A DNA stretch of 64,000 nt, from the NCBI GenBank assembly GCA_008973525.1, contig WACJ01000403.1, positions 434,001-498,000 of the forward strand, read 5' to 3'. The position numbers and the translations under genes were made by a program. The notes below the pieces were generated by a model. It saw only the letters and a list, made by a program, of their open reading frames with translations, was not told the DNA's origin and made no database searches. This DNA comes from Stenopsyche tienmushanensis. Lineage: Eukaryota; Arthropoda; Insecta; Trichoptera; Stenopsychidae. This document shows, piece after piece, positions 15,557 through 27,880 of the stretch. The stretch's first letter is position 1, and the number at the start of each line of letters is the position of its first letter.

Positions 15557-15899
15557 TTAAATCGCAGTAGATGAATGGCAACCCATTGCGCGCGCAGCTC
15601 CTCGTCATCGGAGAGTCTCGCAGTTGGGACCACTATGTGTTCAAAGTCTATTAAATAAACATCTTGAACCTGTTCAAAATCTTCTTTCGTTAAATAATTT
15701 CATAGCTGTACATTATATAATAAATTAACCAACATTACATTATAAGAAAAGTTTGATTTGAAGCTCCAAACACTGTATTTAACAACTGTACATCTGGAGA
15801 TCTATTCGCGGTTTTTATTTGTCGACATTTAGATACTAAATTATTATATTATAACGATGAGCTATTTCAATTCATCGTGATAATCAAAGAAATATCTGG

Positions 15900-16220
15900 A
15901 TACACATGGGACCCTCCAGATTTAATGAAGCAGTGAGCGATTAAGACAAAGCGAAGACCACTACAGGTCATGGTTGGAGAAAATAAATCCGCGCATGTAT
16001 CGTCAAATTACAAACAATTATTTCAAACAAAACAGACCTTGGAGATTTCAACAAAACTCGTCGCCAAAAAACATTTCATCATAAAAGAGGCCTCCAAATT
16101 CACATGACTTAAATCCCATGGCCTTACCATCAATAAGAATATAATTGAATTTCGGTGACAGCATGCAACACTCAGTGTCATCATTTGGACCAAAGGCAAT
16201 TGTATCGATCTTGCACTAAT
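15900..16220. pseudogene. Tc1-like transposase remnant
   Basis: On the plus strand around 16088-16125 the translation contains a PPNSxDLNP-like run, the conserved segment before the third acidic residue of Tc1-family transposases (family form WPPNSPDLNPIENLW). The rest has lost frame. A diverged second copy of the same segment is at 16918-17260; together they flank the inverted-repeat element at 16350-16850. Confidence 0.45.
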
Positions 16221-16349
16221 CAAATATGTTTAAAAAAAAACTTTTATATAATTTAAAATTAAACTTATTATATGCACATGATTTAAAGTATCGATTGTGC
16301 ATTTTCTGCGTTATTTGCCTGATTGAGAATCAAAAACATGTACTGACTA

Positions 16350-16850
16350 CACTTGGGTCTATTTTTATGCGATAGATACGTTCCGCGCGGAGTCGCATAT
16401 AAAAAATCCGCACAAAAAAAGACCCAAACTACATAGAAAACTGAGGGATAGGTTCCGTTATTTTTAAAAATAGCATAACTTCAAATCAATGCGACGAAAT
16501 GTAGCAAAAATCGCATAAAAAAAATTACGAAGATAAACCAATAATTTTTTACGCACTTTATGATATGGAGACATGCAATTCCTTAAGCTCGCGTTTGAAT
16601 TTGAAAGCTTGTTCAGAATTTGAGTCAAGTACAATAAATACATTTTCTAATTTATGGCAAAGTTGACTGGCTGTTGATGTTCTAAGTGTGGATAACTTGA
16701 ACGGTGTTGATTTTAGATTTTTTTAATGCGCATTCGCATAAAAAAAACTTTGTGCTCTATAGAAAAATTAGGGATAGGTCCATTATTTTTGAAAACCGCA
16801 TAACTTCAAAATCGCATAAAAAATGTTCCACATAAAAATAGACCCAAGTG
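16350..16850. mobile_element. Inverted-repeat element with TA flanks (Tc1/mariner-type MITE)
   Basis: Perfect 22-base inverted ends including TA: left 16348-16369 and right 16831-16852, reading CACTTGGGTCTATTTTTATG inward. TA at both outer edges fits Tc1/mariner target choice. Inside are two related blocks (about 16429-16530 and 16733-16830) sharing GGGATAGG and GCATAACTTCAAA, and a small internal palindrome at the left end (16350-16428), so the element looks assembled from repeated sub-units. Confidence 0.7.
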
Positions 16851-16859
16851 TATATTTCT

Positions 16860-17300
16860 ATTGGAATGTCGGAATACAGGGGCCGTCTGATTTGCTGGAT
16901 TGCTATAATGGATTCAATGAAGCAATGGTTTGAGAAAATAAATCCAAACAATTTGATTACAATCCTTGGAAATTTAAACAAAACTCACGTAAAAATGTAG
17001 TGCCAACATTTCGTTATTAATTAAGCCTCCATAATGAGAGTAGAATCTTATATGGTTTAATAAAATATGATTAAAAACATCGATTATGGTATTCTTTTCT
17101 GCAAAAAAAATCCATCTTCGTTTGACAAGGTTTTAATCAATATATTATATGATCGAAGAACTGCCATATGTTTGAGTATTAAATACGCATCCTTAATAAC
17201 ATTTTGTAAAACTGTATACTATTTTTATCGTCCTATGGAAATCGCCATGCTTTAAATCGATTATCTTTTTACTATGTGTCATTTATCCGTGTTTCGCTTT
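16860..17300. pseudogene. Second, more decayed Tc1-like remnant
   Basis: Shares with 15925-16150 the series TGAAGCA, GAAAATAAATCC, TTGGA(G/A)ATTT, AACAAAACTC and a GGCCTCCA/AGCCTCCA block, in the same order. Stops are frequent and no motif survives. Probably another old copy of the same transposon. Confidence 0.35.
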
Positions 17301-17959
17301 CACCAAATCTATTATTTATTGCTCTATAATTACTCGACACATTCTATTATGATGCGATCATAGAACCATTATTTCTATAGCAACTGAAAATATTTCTAAA
17401 TAATATAGCAAAAATTTTGTCTTATTTTATCCATACTAATTAGACAACGAATTGTGGGGAAATTAAAACATTTTTTTTTTCTTTTCTTCAATTATTTCTG
17501 TTTGTTGTGCCTTTAAAAAAATGTTTGTTTGACTTTCTACCGAAAATAAGCTATTATTTTAGTTAATTTTAATGATGGGTTTGTAAAAAAATATCTAGTT
17601 CAGTTTCAATAAATATTGTTTGGAACAATGATAGTTAAAACAACGTTAAATTAATATCACATAATGATTTTGGCTGAGTGATCTTAATCAATTTAATTGA
17701 ATGGTGTTAAATACTTTTGAAATTCTCTCTTAAATTACGTGATATTTTCAATGGAAGGATCTGCATTTTTAGCATAACTTATATAACTTTCTAAAGGCTT
17801 CAAGCTATTATTTTTTTCATTTCAGTTTTCGTACCGGTTCAGTTCCAGCTCTTAGTATATAACACAAAAAAAAATTAAAACCTGGGAGTCTTATTCTATT
17901 ATTATAATGTACATTATTTAAAAAAATATACTATGATAACCTCTATAAGTCTCTACCAT

Positions 17960-18463
17960 ATAAAGCTTAAGTTTCAAGTTTTAAGATGCTACGTCGCTTA
18001 GTTTTTCTTTGGCAGTCATCAATAGTGAACCTTATTAGTGAATTTGTAAACATGGAAAAAATTGGTTGTTGTAAATTGATACAATGCTTTTATTTGAAAA
18101 GTCTCAGTCCAACCAATATCAAATCTTCTACTCTCAGAAAATCTGCTCCTTCGCTTATAGCAAGGATGACCATCCACTGTAAATGCGCGAGCTGGCAGAC
18201 ATGATCGCACAAATCATAAAAAAACTCCCTCCGCTCTAAAAGAGGATGGAGTGGCCACAAGGTTTGTATATCCAACCGGTCCGATTTTCGAACCGCTGAC
18301 TTGACTAATGAGCGCCTCGCGATTGAACGCCATACCTGAACAAGTCTACACAGCGATTACGAAATCTCATTACAAAATGAAGTTGCAACTTTCGATTGGG
18401 TCGGTATTCTGCATTTTGCGCCTCAAGCCCAGTTGCGCCCATGGCAGTCGCCTACTTTGTCAC
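17960..18463 (+). mobile_element. Older hAT/mariner composite copy, interrupted by a younger one
   Basis: Contains the start of a mariner transposase reading frame at about 18051-18123 (a leucine-rich helix, then SLSPTNIKS, matching the N-terminal helix-turn-helix of mariner proteins), followed by the tail block shared by all members (GGAGTGGCCACAAGG, CCAACCGGTCCG) and by AGTTGCGCCCATGG. It is cut at 18463 by insertion of the element 18464-19037 and resumes at 19038-19063 with CCTCTTGTTACAGCCCTG. Confidence 0.7.
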
Positions 18464-19037
18464 CAGAGCCGTAACTAGGGTACGAAGCGCCCGTGGCAAA
18501 TATCTAACTTAACGCCCCCCCCCCCTCCTCGGGAAATCCAATTTATTTTTTAAAGATAACAAATGCTATTGTAAATGCAATACATTAAATACTATTATAA
18601 TGTATGTTTTAAAATAATACACAAAGATAGTCCCAAAAGTACCCGACCTAACGTATATATGGCGGCTACTGTTGATGGAATGTATGATGGTGTCTAGAGG
18701 CTACGTCGCTTCCGCGATCGTACAGATCATAGAGAATGTCGAAAAATGCCCTGAAAGAAGACGGAGTGTACATAAGGTTTGTATGCTCAGTCGGTCCGCT
18801 TTTCGGACCGCTGAATGAGCGACTCGCGATTAGACGAAGAAAAGAGGGATTAGACAACTTAGTGTATATTATAAAAACGGACAGAGTTAATCAGTGTCGA
18901 TGCAGTAAAGTAGAATGGTTGAGTAAAATAAAAACCATGTGTAACTCTCGACCGGGTTGGTATTATGCGTTTTGCGCCCCAAACCCAGTTGCGCCCGTGG
19001 CGGGCGCCTGCTTTGCCACGCCCTTGTTACGACCCTG
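18464..19037 (+). mobile_element. hAT-type element with internal mariner fragment, nested insertion
   Basis: Begins CAGAGCCGTAAC and ends GTTACGACCCTG. The flanking 8-bp duplication is TTTGTCAC (18456-18463 and 19038-19045), which splits the older copy's tail cleanly. Inside, 18630-18665 carries CCCAAAAGTACCCGACC and TATATGGCGGC, a mariner 5' untranslated signature, then the family's common tail. A run of about 12 C residues lies at 18514-18525. No complete transposase frame. Confidence 0.85.
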
Positions 19038-19065
19038 TTTGTCACCCTCTTGTTACAGCCCTGAC

Positions 19066-19390
19066 AGACAGAGACGGAGAGTGTCTGATACGTTAAGTTT
19101 GAAAATAAACATAGAGGAATATAGTATCTTGCGTACATCGTACGATTGTACAGATCGTTAATTTATTGACTAATAATGATGTGTGAATAATATGATTAAT
19201 TATTTATGTTTACTTGCAGAAACTACCGAATATTGTGTGCAATCGACAGAGTTTATATATTTATGTACAAGCTTCATACACGCTGCGACGGTCCTGATAG
19301 ATAAATGGATTTGTACGAAGTGACAGACAAGCAGATATAGCATCTATGTTTATGATGATTTTAAATTAGATCACTACTCAAAGGGTTAAA
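19066..19390. repeat. Fragments of MITE families C and A
   Basis: 19066-19200 repeats the centre of the family C element (TATCTTGCGTACATCGTACG, also at 6526-6545). 19240-19330 repeats one end of family A (CGAATATTGTGTG, ACACGCTGCG) and runs to a TTAA near 19386 after AAAGGG. Both are partial and adjoining, with no gene. Confidence 0.55.
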
Positions 19391-19487
19391 AGCTGAAATT
19401 GGATTGATAACTATATTATCTGAAGTATTGGTTTAATGAGATAGATAGAGAAAGATTAAAGTATTATATCAACACACAAATCAATTT

Positions 19488-20148
19488 AACCCCTTTCGCG
19501 TAAGACGTATACCGAAGCGAAAAAAAACGATATTTTCGAATCGGTTTTTGGATCAGTTTCGGTCTGAAATCCTGCTTTTTTTAAAAATATTTTCATCGTT
19601 TCCTTCTGTATTAGAGGTGTCTGCTATTGCTGTCGAATACATGTCTAGCTTTAATGGCCACCATGACGATATAGAATCTTTAACCGCCTCTTCGTCACAT
19701 TAACTGCGGGAATTAGCATCAACAAGTCACTGTACGATAAAACTGCATGTTGTCTTTCATCAATTTGTTATTCATTGTATAATTTAAACAATCCTTTATC
19801 CTATGTTTCCAAATTGTGTTTTTTATTATATGTATAATCTCGATTACTAAAGATTTTTACTAAAGTTACCACAAACTAATCAATATTTTTATTTTATTCT
19901 TGAAAATAGTATAGTATTAAGTTGTCATGTTTTGCATATGTTTGATGAAGGTCATAATGGTCATATTGAAAAATTAATTTAGAACCAAAGTGGATGTTCT
20001 GCATTGCTAATGCTTGGAAGAGGTCATGGTGGCCATACATGTATGTAAATCTAAACTAGGAAGTATGCAGAGGCCTCCTGGGAACATTTTGCGTCTCAGT
20101 TTTTGCCAACCACAGGTGGCCACCATGGCAATGAACGTGTTAAATGGT
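19488..20148. mobile_element. Possible further TTAA-bounded element
   Basis: TTAA followed by CCCCTTTCGCG at 19487-19500 and GTTAA at the far end (around 20147). Internally ATGGCCACCATGAC occurs in both orientations (about 19655 and 20025), giving a palindromic character. The terminal repeats match poorly, so the boundary is uncertain. Confidence 0.3.
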
Positions 20149-23100
20149 GGCTCAATTGCTAAAGGATGAATTTATGAGTTTAATTCAAAATCGTATAGCA
20201 TTTCCTTGTCAACATAATTTTGATAGATTCATCATCGAACGCCGTTGCGACGATCGAATCAAAATCGTGTCATAGGTATATCGCGTTATATGGGGGATGC
20301 TTATATTTTTAATTTCATCAAACGCACAAATCCGTTCTATGTGTGTCGTTGCATTAATTTACTTTCACAGTTCAGTTTAAAAAAATATTTTTAAATAAAA
20401 TATCATCGCATCGTCATAATTACAATTTTCACGTGATGCATGATCATCATTTTACTTAAATCTCAACTGATAAATCATCGTTGCGCAATCACTTCCTATT
20501 TCTTGGATCTCAATTATAATTTATCTTGAATGACACGTTTGAATCTCATCGTGTTAAAATATGTAGATAATTTATTGGATTCATATTTGAACATATTGAA
20601 CCGATATTTTAAAATGACGCGTTTTATGAGTCTGGTAATTTGTTTCGCCGTTTATAATGGACTTGGTAAAATCTAACAGGGTTCATTGCTTTATAATGAT
20701 TGGATATTATAAAAAATATATTTGTGTTAGTTGTTTATACCCCTTGATTTTAAGACACGCGTGTTGGAAAGGTCTTCATTTGGATAAGCACGATGATGAC
20801 GTGAGGATTCGACATTCATCTCTTTCTTCCATCAGCTGTCTCCACTTCAGATAAGTCACCAATGCTGGATTTCCCTCTCTGATCGCCTGAGTCTCAACAT
20901 CACCTCATATATTGCGATTGCAGAAACGTGAGGCACAGAAAGCATGTTTCTTTTTTTGGGGGGGCTTCTCAAACTTTCATAGACAATTTTATATGCAAAT
21001 TTAGTTATGAAGATGAATGCAAGTTAATGGTCTTATTGTATCAACCAACCTCATTATGTTTTCAAATTGATGCGATTGCTAAAGCGTTAATAAATCAATG
21101 ACAACTAATTTCTCACGATGCTCAAAATAATTTTAAATGAACATTTCTATTGATAGTATTGATAATATCCCAAGGCATTATTTTATTGATATTATCGATG
21201 CACATTTAAAAGTAATTGACGTTTATCATAGTACCTAAAGACGTTATATCATATTGTATGTAATTATAGTTTATTATATATGAAGAGTTTTGGAAAAGTA
21301 CTTGCTAAGAATACAATAATTTAGAAAAATTGGAATCGAAGTTATATTATAACTTCGATAATTATGATAATTATGCTGCGATTGTTTGATCAGATTCACG
21401 GTATTCAAAATAAATTTAAACCATAAATGCACGAGGATCATTTTCATTGATGATAGTTTAGGGGTAGCAACCCAAATTAGATTATTTTTTCACTTATACA
21501 GAAGAATTGCACATGATTGGTCTTCTGTGTTTATTTATTTTATTAAGGTTAACCTAAAGCAAATTCGGTTTTTCAATGCAATTTAAAATAATTTTTCTTA
21601 GTCTATTAAACTTTTCTTGTAGAAAATAATTTCCCACATTATTTATCATCTTCTATCACCTTTTTTTAAATCACCCTTCACGTAAAATCCTACGAATTTT
21701 GATTGAAAATAGTTTAAAGGGGCAGTTTTTAGCCCTTTTATAAGAACTGAAATTCTGATTTATTAAAAATTGTTCCATGGGACGAAATAGATGAAAATCA
21801 GATGATGCAAGATCCAGCGAATATGATAAGGACTCCATAAATTTTCCAAGTATTAATTTTGCAAGATCAAACCAAACCTACTTCTAACCAAATTATGCAT
21901 TTACAATCCCACCCATACATATAATATCACCTTTTTTTTTAAATATAATGATCGTTTAGGGATTGAAATCACCTTTTGACCATTGTTTTATTTTCGTCAC
22001 GATTGAATAAAAAGCCCATTTCTTATCATTACTAAATCGCGAAGAAATGGACTCAATAGCTCAATAGACCAGGATGTGCCGAGCATTTCTGATATTGTCC
22101 TCGATTGCAGAATTCAGGGCTGCTTCATTCGCCTGGATCATCCACTTCGAAGCTAGTCTTCCAATGTCAAATCACCAGATATTTTTTAAAACAACGAGTA
22201 ACTTCAAAACACGCCGATGATGGTGTATCGAAAAATAAACGACGTTACTATGGGACTCAATGATGCAAATGTTCTTAATCTGTACTGAAAAAAGCTGTCT
22301 ATAAAAGACTAAATCTGAACATTTTGATTACTTTTCGGTTCTTCGAATGCATCCAATTACAGAAACATTATATATTTATATTGAAGATTTACACTCTGAT
22401 GTTCAATCATCAATCAAAATAATCATCAGTAGATCATGTGATTCACGTCATGATCATAGCATGTCTTCGTTTTCTAATGGCAACTCGCAATTCCGAATAA
22501 TTTGGGAGCTCTTCAACTAAAAATTGTCGTCTATTTGTTTGTTTGTCATTTTTTTCGAATGTAACAGCAAGACTCAGCCAGAAATTGATGGCTTTGCTAT
22601 ATTCTGCTTTACAAATCATGCATTTCCCTGATAGATATACCGTATATTTTCAATTTAATTGGTTCTTTGTTTATAATAAATTTGATGATAGATCTTCATA
22701 CAATTTAGGCATACACGTTTATAATCATCTATTAAGAAGATCTATGTGTCGCTTTCTATGAACGTCAATATCGAGAAATTAAACACAGGCATTGTTTTTC
22801 ATTGAAGACAGACATAATTATTAACGATGGTCGATCAACAATATTCAAGTATTCGATAGGAACGACTATTGCCTCGGAGCGTTCTGCTTTTGCATATTAA
22901 CACCGACAAGATCATCTTCGGGGACACTTTGAGAAGAGCTGAGTTCAACGGAAGATTGGGTCCCACAGCAAGGTACATTTTTTGTCTTCACGTTTCGGAC
23001 GAATCTCCACCGCCCCGCTTCCGACCGACTCACTTTCATATTTTGAAATTGCGTTTTGCTTAACGGAAAAAGGCTCAAGTTCTTGCATTGTGCGCCGGCT

Positions 23101-23586
23101 GCCCAAAGTGTTCACACCTTTCCTGGCAAGCTGGTCGCCAGACGTAACTTCTTTTTGCATACGCATATAATTTTATATATATGAGTTTGTACAAAAATTA
23201 ATCGTGTTTTTTATTTCATTCGAACCAGTGGTCATTTCAGCGTGAAAGAGAAAAAATACAGATTTTATTGTAAGTATATATTAAGCAAGCACTGCAAATA
23301 AATTTAATTATTAATTATATTTTAATTGCATTTTGTTCAATATTTAATGGCATTAATCAAAGCTCAAAAAACTGGGCGAATTCCGCTCATGAGTTATAAA
23401 AGCTCATATTGAGCTTTTGCATTTTAACGCACAATTGGATGCTGTAATCTGCATTTCTGAAATCATTTCTAATGACTTATATTATTCAATATGAAAATGT
23501 ATTCATATTCTACATTTTTTTGATTGATTGCATATAAGAAATTATTCCACGGTCTCTACATACCCAAACAAAAAATCTAAGTAATA

Positions 23587-23878
23587 GTTAACATCGACGA
23601 AACTACTTTCTCCGGTGACGCAATATAATACTATCCAACTAGAAAAAGTAATTATATTAGAAGCACCGTATAAAAAAATGTCAGTCACTAAAGAAGACAT
23701 TAACTTCAATGATAATGAATCGGACTCAATGGTGTATTATAAGATTGGACAGTCACTCTTGAGCTTATATAAGAGCGGTAATTTTAAAAATGTCATCCAT
23801 CAACAAAATAGCTTTTACTGTATGATTTTTTTGTTGCCAACACCCATTTATAGTTCCAAACTCTTATTTGACATATAA
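23587..23878 (+). CDS. Uncharacterised intronless open frame, possibly intact
   Basis: About 96 open codons ending TAA at 23876-23878, with internal ATGs at 23615 (ATG of an 87-residue product) and 23680. The part after the second ATG is acidic and soluble-looking (MSVTKEDINFNDNESDSM), followed by a hydrophobic C-terminus. No family recognised, no splice sites needed. It may be a chance frame; its composition is more protein-like than most frames nearby. Confidence 0.25.
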
Positions 23879-25485
23879 ATATGATCAAATCCGCTTAAAT
23901 TCCATTGATTAAACTCTATTTAAAAACAAAATGCCAACAATCACGATCTTATATTGAGGAAGAGCTGTTTTAATTATAGTTTAAGCAAAATTATTACTAA
24001 AAGCAAATTCTTCATTGTAATAACTTTCTCCGACATTATGATTTAATTTACGGTATCCCAATTGGTTTGTTAATAAACGTAGACATGTCGATTTCATTAA
24101 CAATATAGTTATCCTGGCGAAATGTGCTTTTGATCTTATTCAAGCAAAGACTTGGATCATCATATTAATTTTCAAATTTAAACACAAATTAATATGATTA
24201 TATTAAATACTCAATAGATTATTATTTTAAATGGGTTTAAGAATTTTTTTGGGGGAATAGAAAGTCAATATAACTTCATCGTGATCATTTGACTTCAGCC
24301 GTTTATTCTTGAATCAAACCAATCAATCAAAATGATAAGGACGCATTTTCTAATTTATTAGAATCGATTGATTTTTTTATCATCGTTTAATGCACAATTT
24401 TCAATTTATTGCGTAGATATCAATTTTGTATTTTTCAATGTACAATGGAATCTAATCACGGTGAAATCTGTGCGGTGAAAGGGTTAATCGCAGTGTATAT
24501 TTCCGCAAGAAATTGGTTTATTTATTAAATGACAAGCACATAAAAGGTTGACTAAATGCATTATAATTCGTATTTGAATCGTATTCTTCTCCAACAAAGA
24601 AGTCATCCGACAACAAATCGACAATCTGTGTGAAAGAAATTTTTCGTTTTTCACATAAAGCTTTTCGATCCACAGTCGGAATGAACTCATCATCAACAGT
24701 TACACAAATGTCTTCATTATTTGCGGAAAAATATAGATTTATTTCCTATTAATGTCAATTAGATGATGTATTGTAAACACATTAGACTTTCTCAGTTACG
24801 CTAATTATGCCTTAAATGTCACTCATGTTACATCAATCATACGACTTTGAGCCAGCGTTATTTTAATGCCAATTTACGAATCGTTCAAATAAAGCTAAAA
24901 TTTACAAAAAGCGATTGTTGTTTGTTCTTATTCCAAATCAACAATCTCATTTCAAGCTTTGTAAATTTTATGCGAATAAAAACTCAAACAGATTGAAAGT
25001 TGAGCTATGCGAATTGATTTCACATCAGCCCAATACAAACATTTTTCGTTTATTTATTCTCAGATGTACCGCCATTAACAATTTTGCAATAAATAGCATT
25101 AAATATGGACATTTTTTGGAGTGTCGCATTACAATTTCATAAGCGTCCGTGCTACACGGCATGTAACTTTGATATCAAACGAACGAGCAATCAAATACGC
25201 AAGTACATTGCCAAATTAATGTGACCCATTGACCCAGACAGATTGCTTTGACAATTTCAACAAAAAACCTATGAACTTCATCAGCCTAGCGTAGAACATA
25301 AAGGAAATAAGTCTTATAGACAATTTTATTACCTGCTTGACCCACACACATAATCACAATGGCCACGTCGTTTATGCAAATCGAAATTCAAATTTATTAA
25401 TCATCTTAAGAAGCTCGTTATTGTGTCAAAGCTTGGCTAATTAAAAAACAGCCTTTCACTGTTATCGTCGATGCTTTTTTTTACA

Positions 25486-25962
25486 ATGGACCTCAAAATC
25501 ATTGAGATTTTAATGGTGCTTTTCAGCCACTTTAATTGCGAGTGCTATGTTTCATGTTTCATCCATGGTTATGAATCTATGCAATATGCAAATCCAAATT
25601 TTCAATCAATATGCGATGTTCAAGGCATTTTTCAATCGACGATCATCTAATGCCATTTTGTGGATTTTCTCCACTATTTCTGGCACGGACATCTCATTTG
25701 GTCGATCATTACGATATTTGTCTTGGTAGCTAATGCAGCTTCGTTTAAACTCTGTCCCCTGCAATTTTACTATTGTAAACGATGGATATCCTACAAAGAC
25801 CTTAGATCGGCTTTGATTTTATTTGGACTGAGATCACATAATGATGATCGATTTTTCCTATGTTTACAAATTCACTGCGGATGTTCAATATTGATGGTAT
25901 TTAGCGTCTATATTTTTTCTTCGCTCTTGATTCTTTTCATTCTTCAAGGTCTGAAAGTTTAG
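25486..25962 (+). pseudogene. Membrane-protein-like frame with one in-frame stop
   Basis: A 158-codon frame starting at ATG 25486, broken only by TAA at 25648-25650. The start looks like a hydrophobic signal segment; after the stop comes WHGHLIWSIITIFVLV, then PLQFYYCKRW and KDLRSAL, and a C-terminal hydrophobic helix. The spacing of GHLxWS-type helix, PLQ and a following DL segment loosely recalls XK-related scramblase proteins; I hold this similarity weakly. No introns visible. Confidence 0.25.
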
Positions 25963-27047
25963 CTATAAAATAAATGAGCTGATGAAAATCATTGACAGCG
26001 GATTAGGCGAGTTTTTTCACGCTCCATGCGCATTTCATACATTGCACGACTGTAATTTATTTTGGCTAAATTCAAGCATCTTATTTGCATGTGAAAGTGT
26101 TGAATTTCGTCGTGAATATCATAACTCTTTGCTCTCGAGACGCTTTCTTAGCAGTCGGCTCGTAAAATCAGCTGATTAGATTGATCTATGAACTCGGTCT
26201 TATAACACAAGCTTATTGATCATAATATTATTTTATCTCAAACAATAACATGCTATTGAAATGTTTAATACTTAGAAATTGTGCATTTCAAATTTGCAAC
26301 ATGAAAAATTGAAATTATGCCAGTTTTTAGTCTGGCGCTTTCGATGCACTCGGTGAAATAAACGTGAGGGCAAGCGCGAAACCCGCCGATGAAATAAGTC
26401 GATTTTTCTCATAAATATGAATCGATGGCTACTGAAAATTATACTTAAACGATACAAAAACTCTATTCGCTCAAAAAATAGAAATGTTACGTGCACTTAA
26501 AAAAAAAACTTAAACTGATGTCTTTGATCACGTTATTCACGTAGCGTAAAATATGTGTCTAATAATGCGAAATCCCACTCACCTACTTTTAAAGAGAAAC
26601 CATTGTGCCCAACGACTCAGAATCAAAATATGAGCGCATTTCTAATTTTCAATATCACCTGGAAGATTTCAACTAAATATGCATGAGCAGTTCGCCGAAC
26701 TTTAAAATTTTTGACATCATCTCAAACACCTGTTTTGCCTTACCTTTCACACTTCCATCATGAAAGTGGTACCGTTTTACTGTCACACCCGTATATTTTT
26801 AATCGTGGATAAAAAAAACGCAAATTGCACAATCATTTTGCATACTAATTAAAGTGAAGGCGATGCATGTTCATATGGTGCACTTTTGATTTAAGCATCT
26901 TATTTGTTGTCACATAAGAAACCGATTCATAGAATACCGACGTGATTTTCAATCAAATGTCATTTTTTCGACATTTTATGCGTATTAATTCGATGTAAGC
27001 TTTTCGCATAATGATATAAAAAATGCAGTCAATGTACTTTATAAATG

Positions 27048-27300
27048 ATATTGTTTGCAAAAAAACAATTTGTCTACAAATACAATGCTCTCTGGTTAAT
27101 GCGCCATTATATAAAACATGGATCAATATGATTAATCAATAATTGACGAATTCATTATATATAATATTGTTTGCAAAAAAATAATTTGCCTACAAATACA
27201 ACGCTCTTTGGTTAATGCGTCATTATTAGACGTCCTAAACATTCGAATATTTTAGACATATACAAGGGTGATTCAAATATAACCCGGAATTTTGTTGCCC
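27048..27300. repeat. Local direct duplication and mariner end fragment
   Basis: 27048-27120 and 27163-27232 are direct copies (GATATTGTTTGCAAAAAAAC, then CTACAAATACAA and GGTTAATGCG). At 27263-27295 AAGGGTGATTCAAATATAAC followed by CCGGAATTTTG resembles the end of many mariner-type transposons, with no partner end found nearby. Confidence 0.45.
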
Positions 27301-27704
27301 AGAAATATATTTATTCCATCGGATAGTAAACTCCTTGATCATTTTCGCTGAAGAAAAATGGCGAGAAATAGCATCTTGTAGTAATTATTCGTTTTCTCGT
27401 AAACCAAGGTGTGAAATCAAGGAAAATTTTGAAGAGACTTGGAGTACAGTTCGGTGATGCATTTAAATGCATTTAATTTAAGCAAACGAGCAAAATCAAA
27501 ACGATAATTGAATTTCATTGAACGTTTATACTTTTAAACTTGAACGTAATTTTGTTTTCATTTGGCCTGCTGTCGAAAAAACCTTCTCAATCGTAAATAA
27601 TATCTAAAACAACACACCTTTTTTTCGATGTAATCGAATTTTTTGAATAGTTTTTCAATATTTTATAGTATTTTCAAGACTTTATTAATCGCCTCAATAT
27701 TTAT

Positions 27705-27876
27705 TTTTTCAAATCCAGGATATCAGAGTAAGCTCTGTATCTGGATCGAGACGATCGATCCGAAATATGAACATTTCCAATCTTCCAAATGTGTCGATAC
27801 GTTTAAATATTTTCCACAATCCGAATTTGAATCCAAACCTTTATATAGTCCTGGATCTAAACTACTATATCAATGT
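27705..27876 (-). mobile_element. SINE fragment, antisense copy of the PWP2-intron SINE
   Basis: Reverse-complement match to 48190-48340: TGGATCGAGACGATCGATC, TTCCACAATC, GGATTTGAATCC-like B-box region and CTGGATCTAA. The tRNA-like head ends beside the TTAA at 27877, where the element 27881-28469 begins, so that insertion probably hit the SINE or landed at its edge. Confidence 0.7.
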
Positions 27877-27880
27877 TTAA

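Larger units (their letters stand above)
20150..27040. pseudogene. Unidentified decayed coding-like region, left block
   Basis: No gene can be named. Several intronless frames have a coding-like codon pattern (purine-rich first positions, few repeats): plus strand about 20955-21101, 21136-21237, 23587-23878 and 25486-25962; minus strand 24518-24745. The frame 20955-21101 encodes a stretch ending QIDAIAKALI, reminiscent of Bro-N-type domains of insect DNA viruses. The 158-codon frame 25486-25962 has a single stop (25648) and two or more hydrophobic segments. Open frames of 60-80 codons are expected by chance at this base composition, so individual frames prove little; the clustering is the argument. 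Confidence 0.3.

Noticed and set aside
22866..23170. Overlapping open frames on both strands in a GC-richer patch
   Set aside because: No motif, no clear coding strand; could equally be regulatory sequence.
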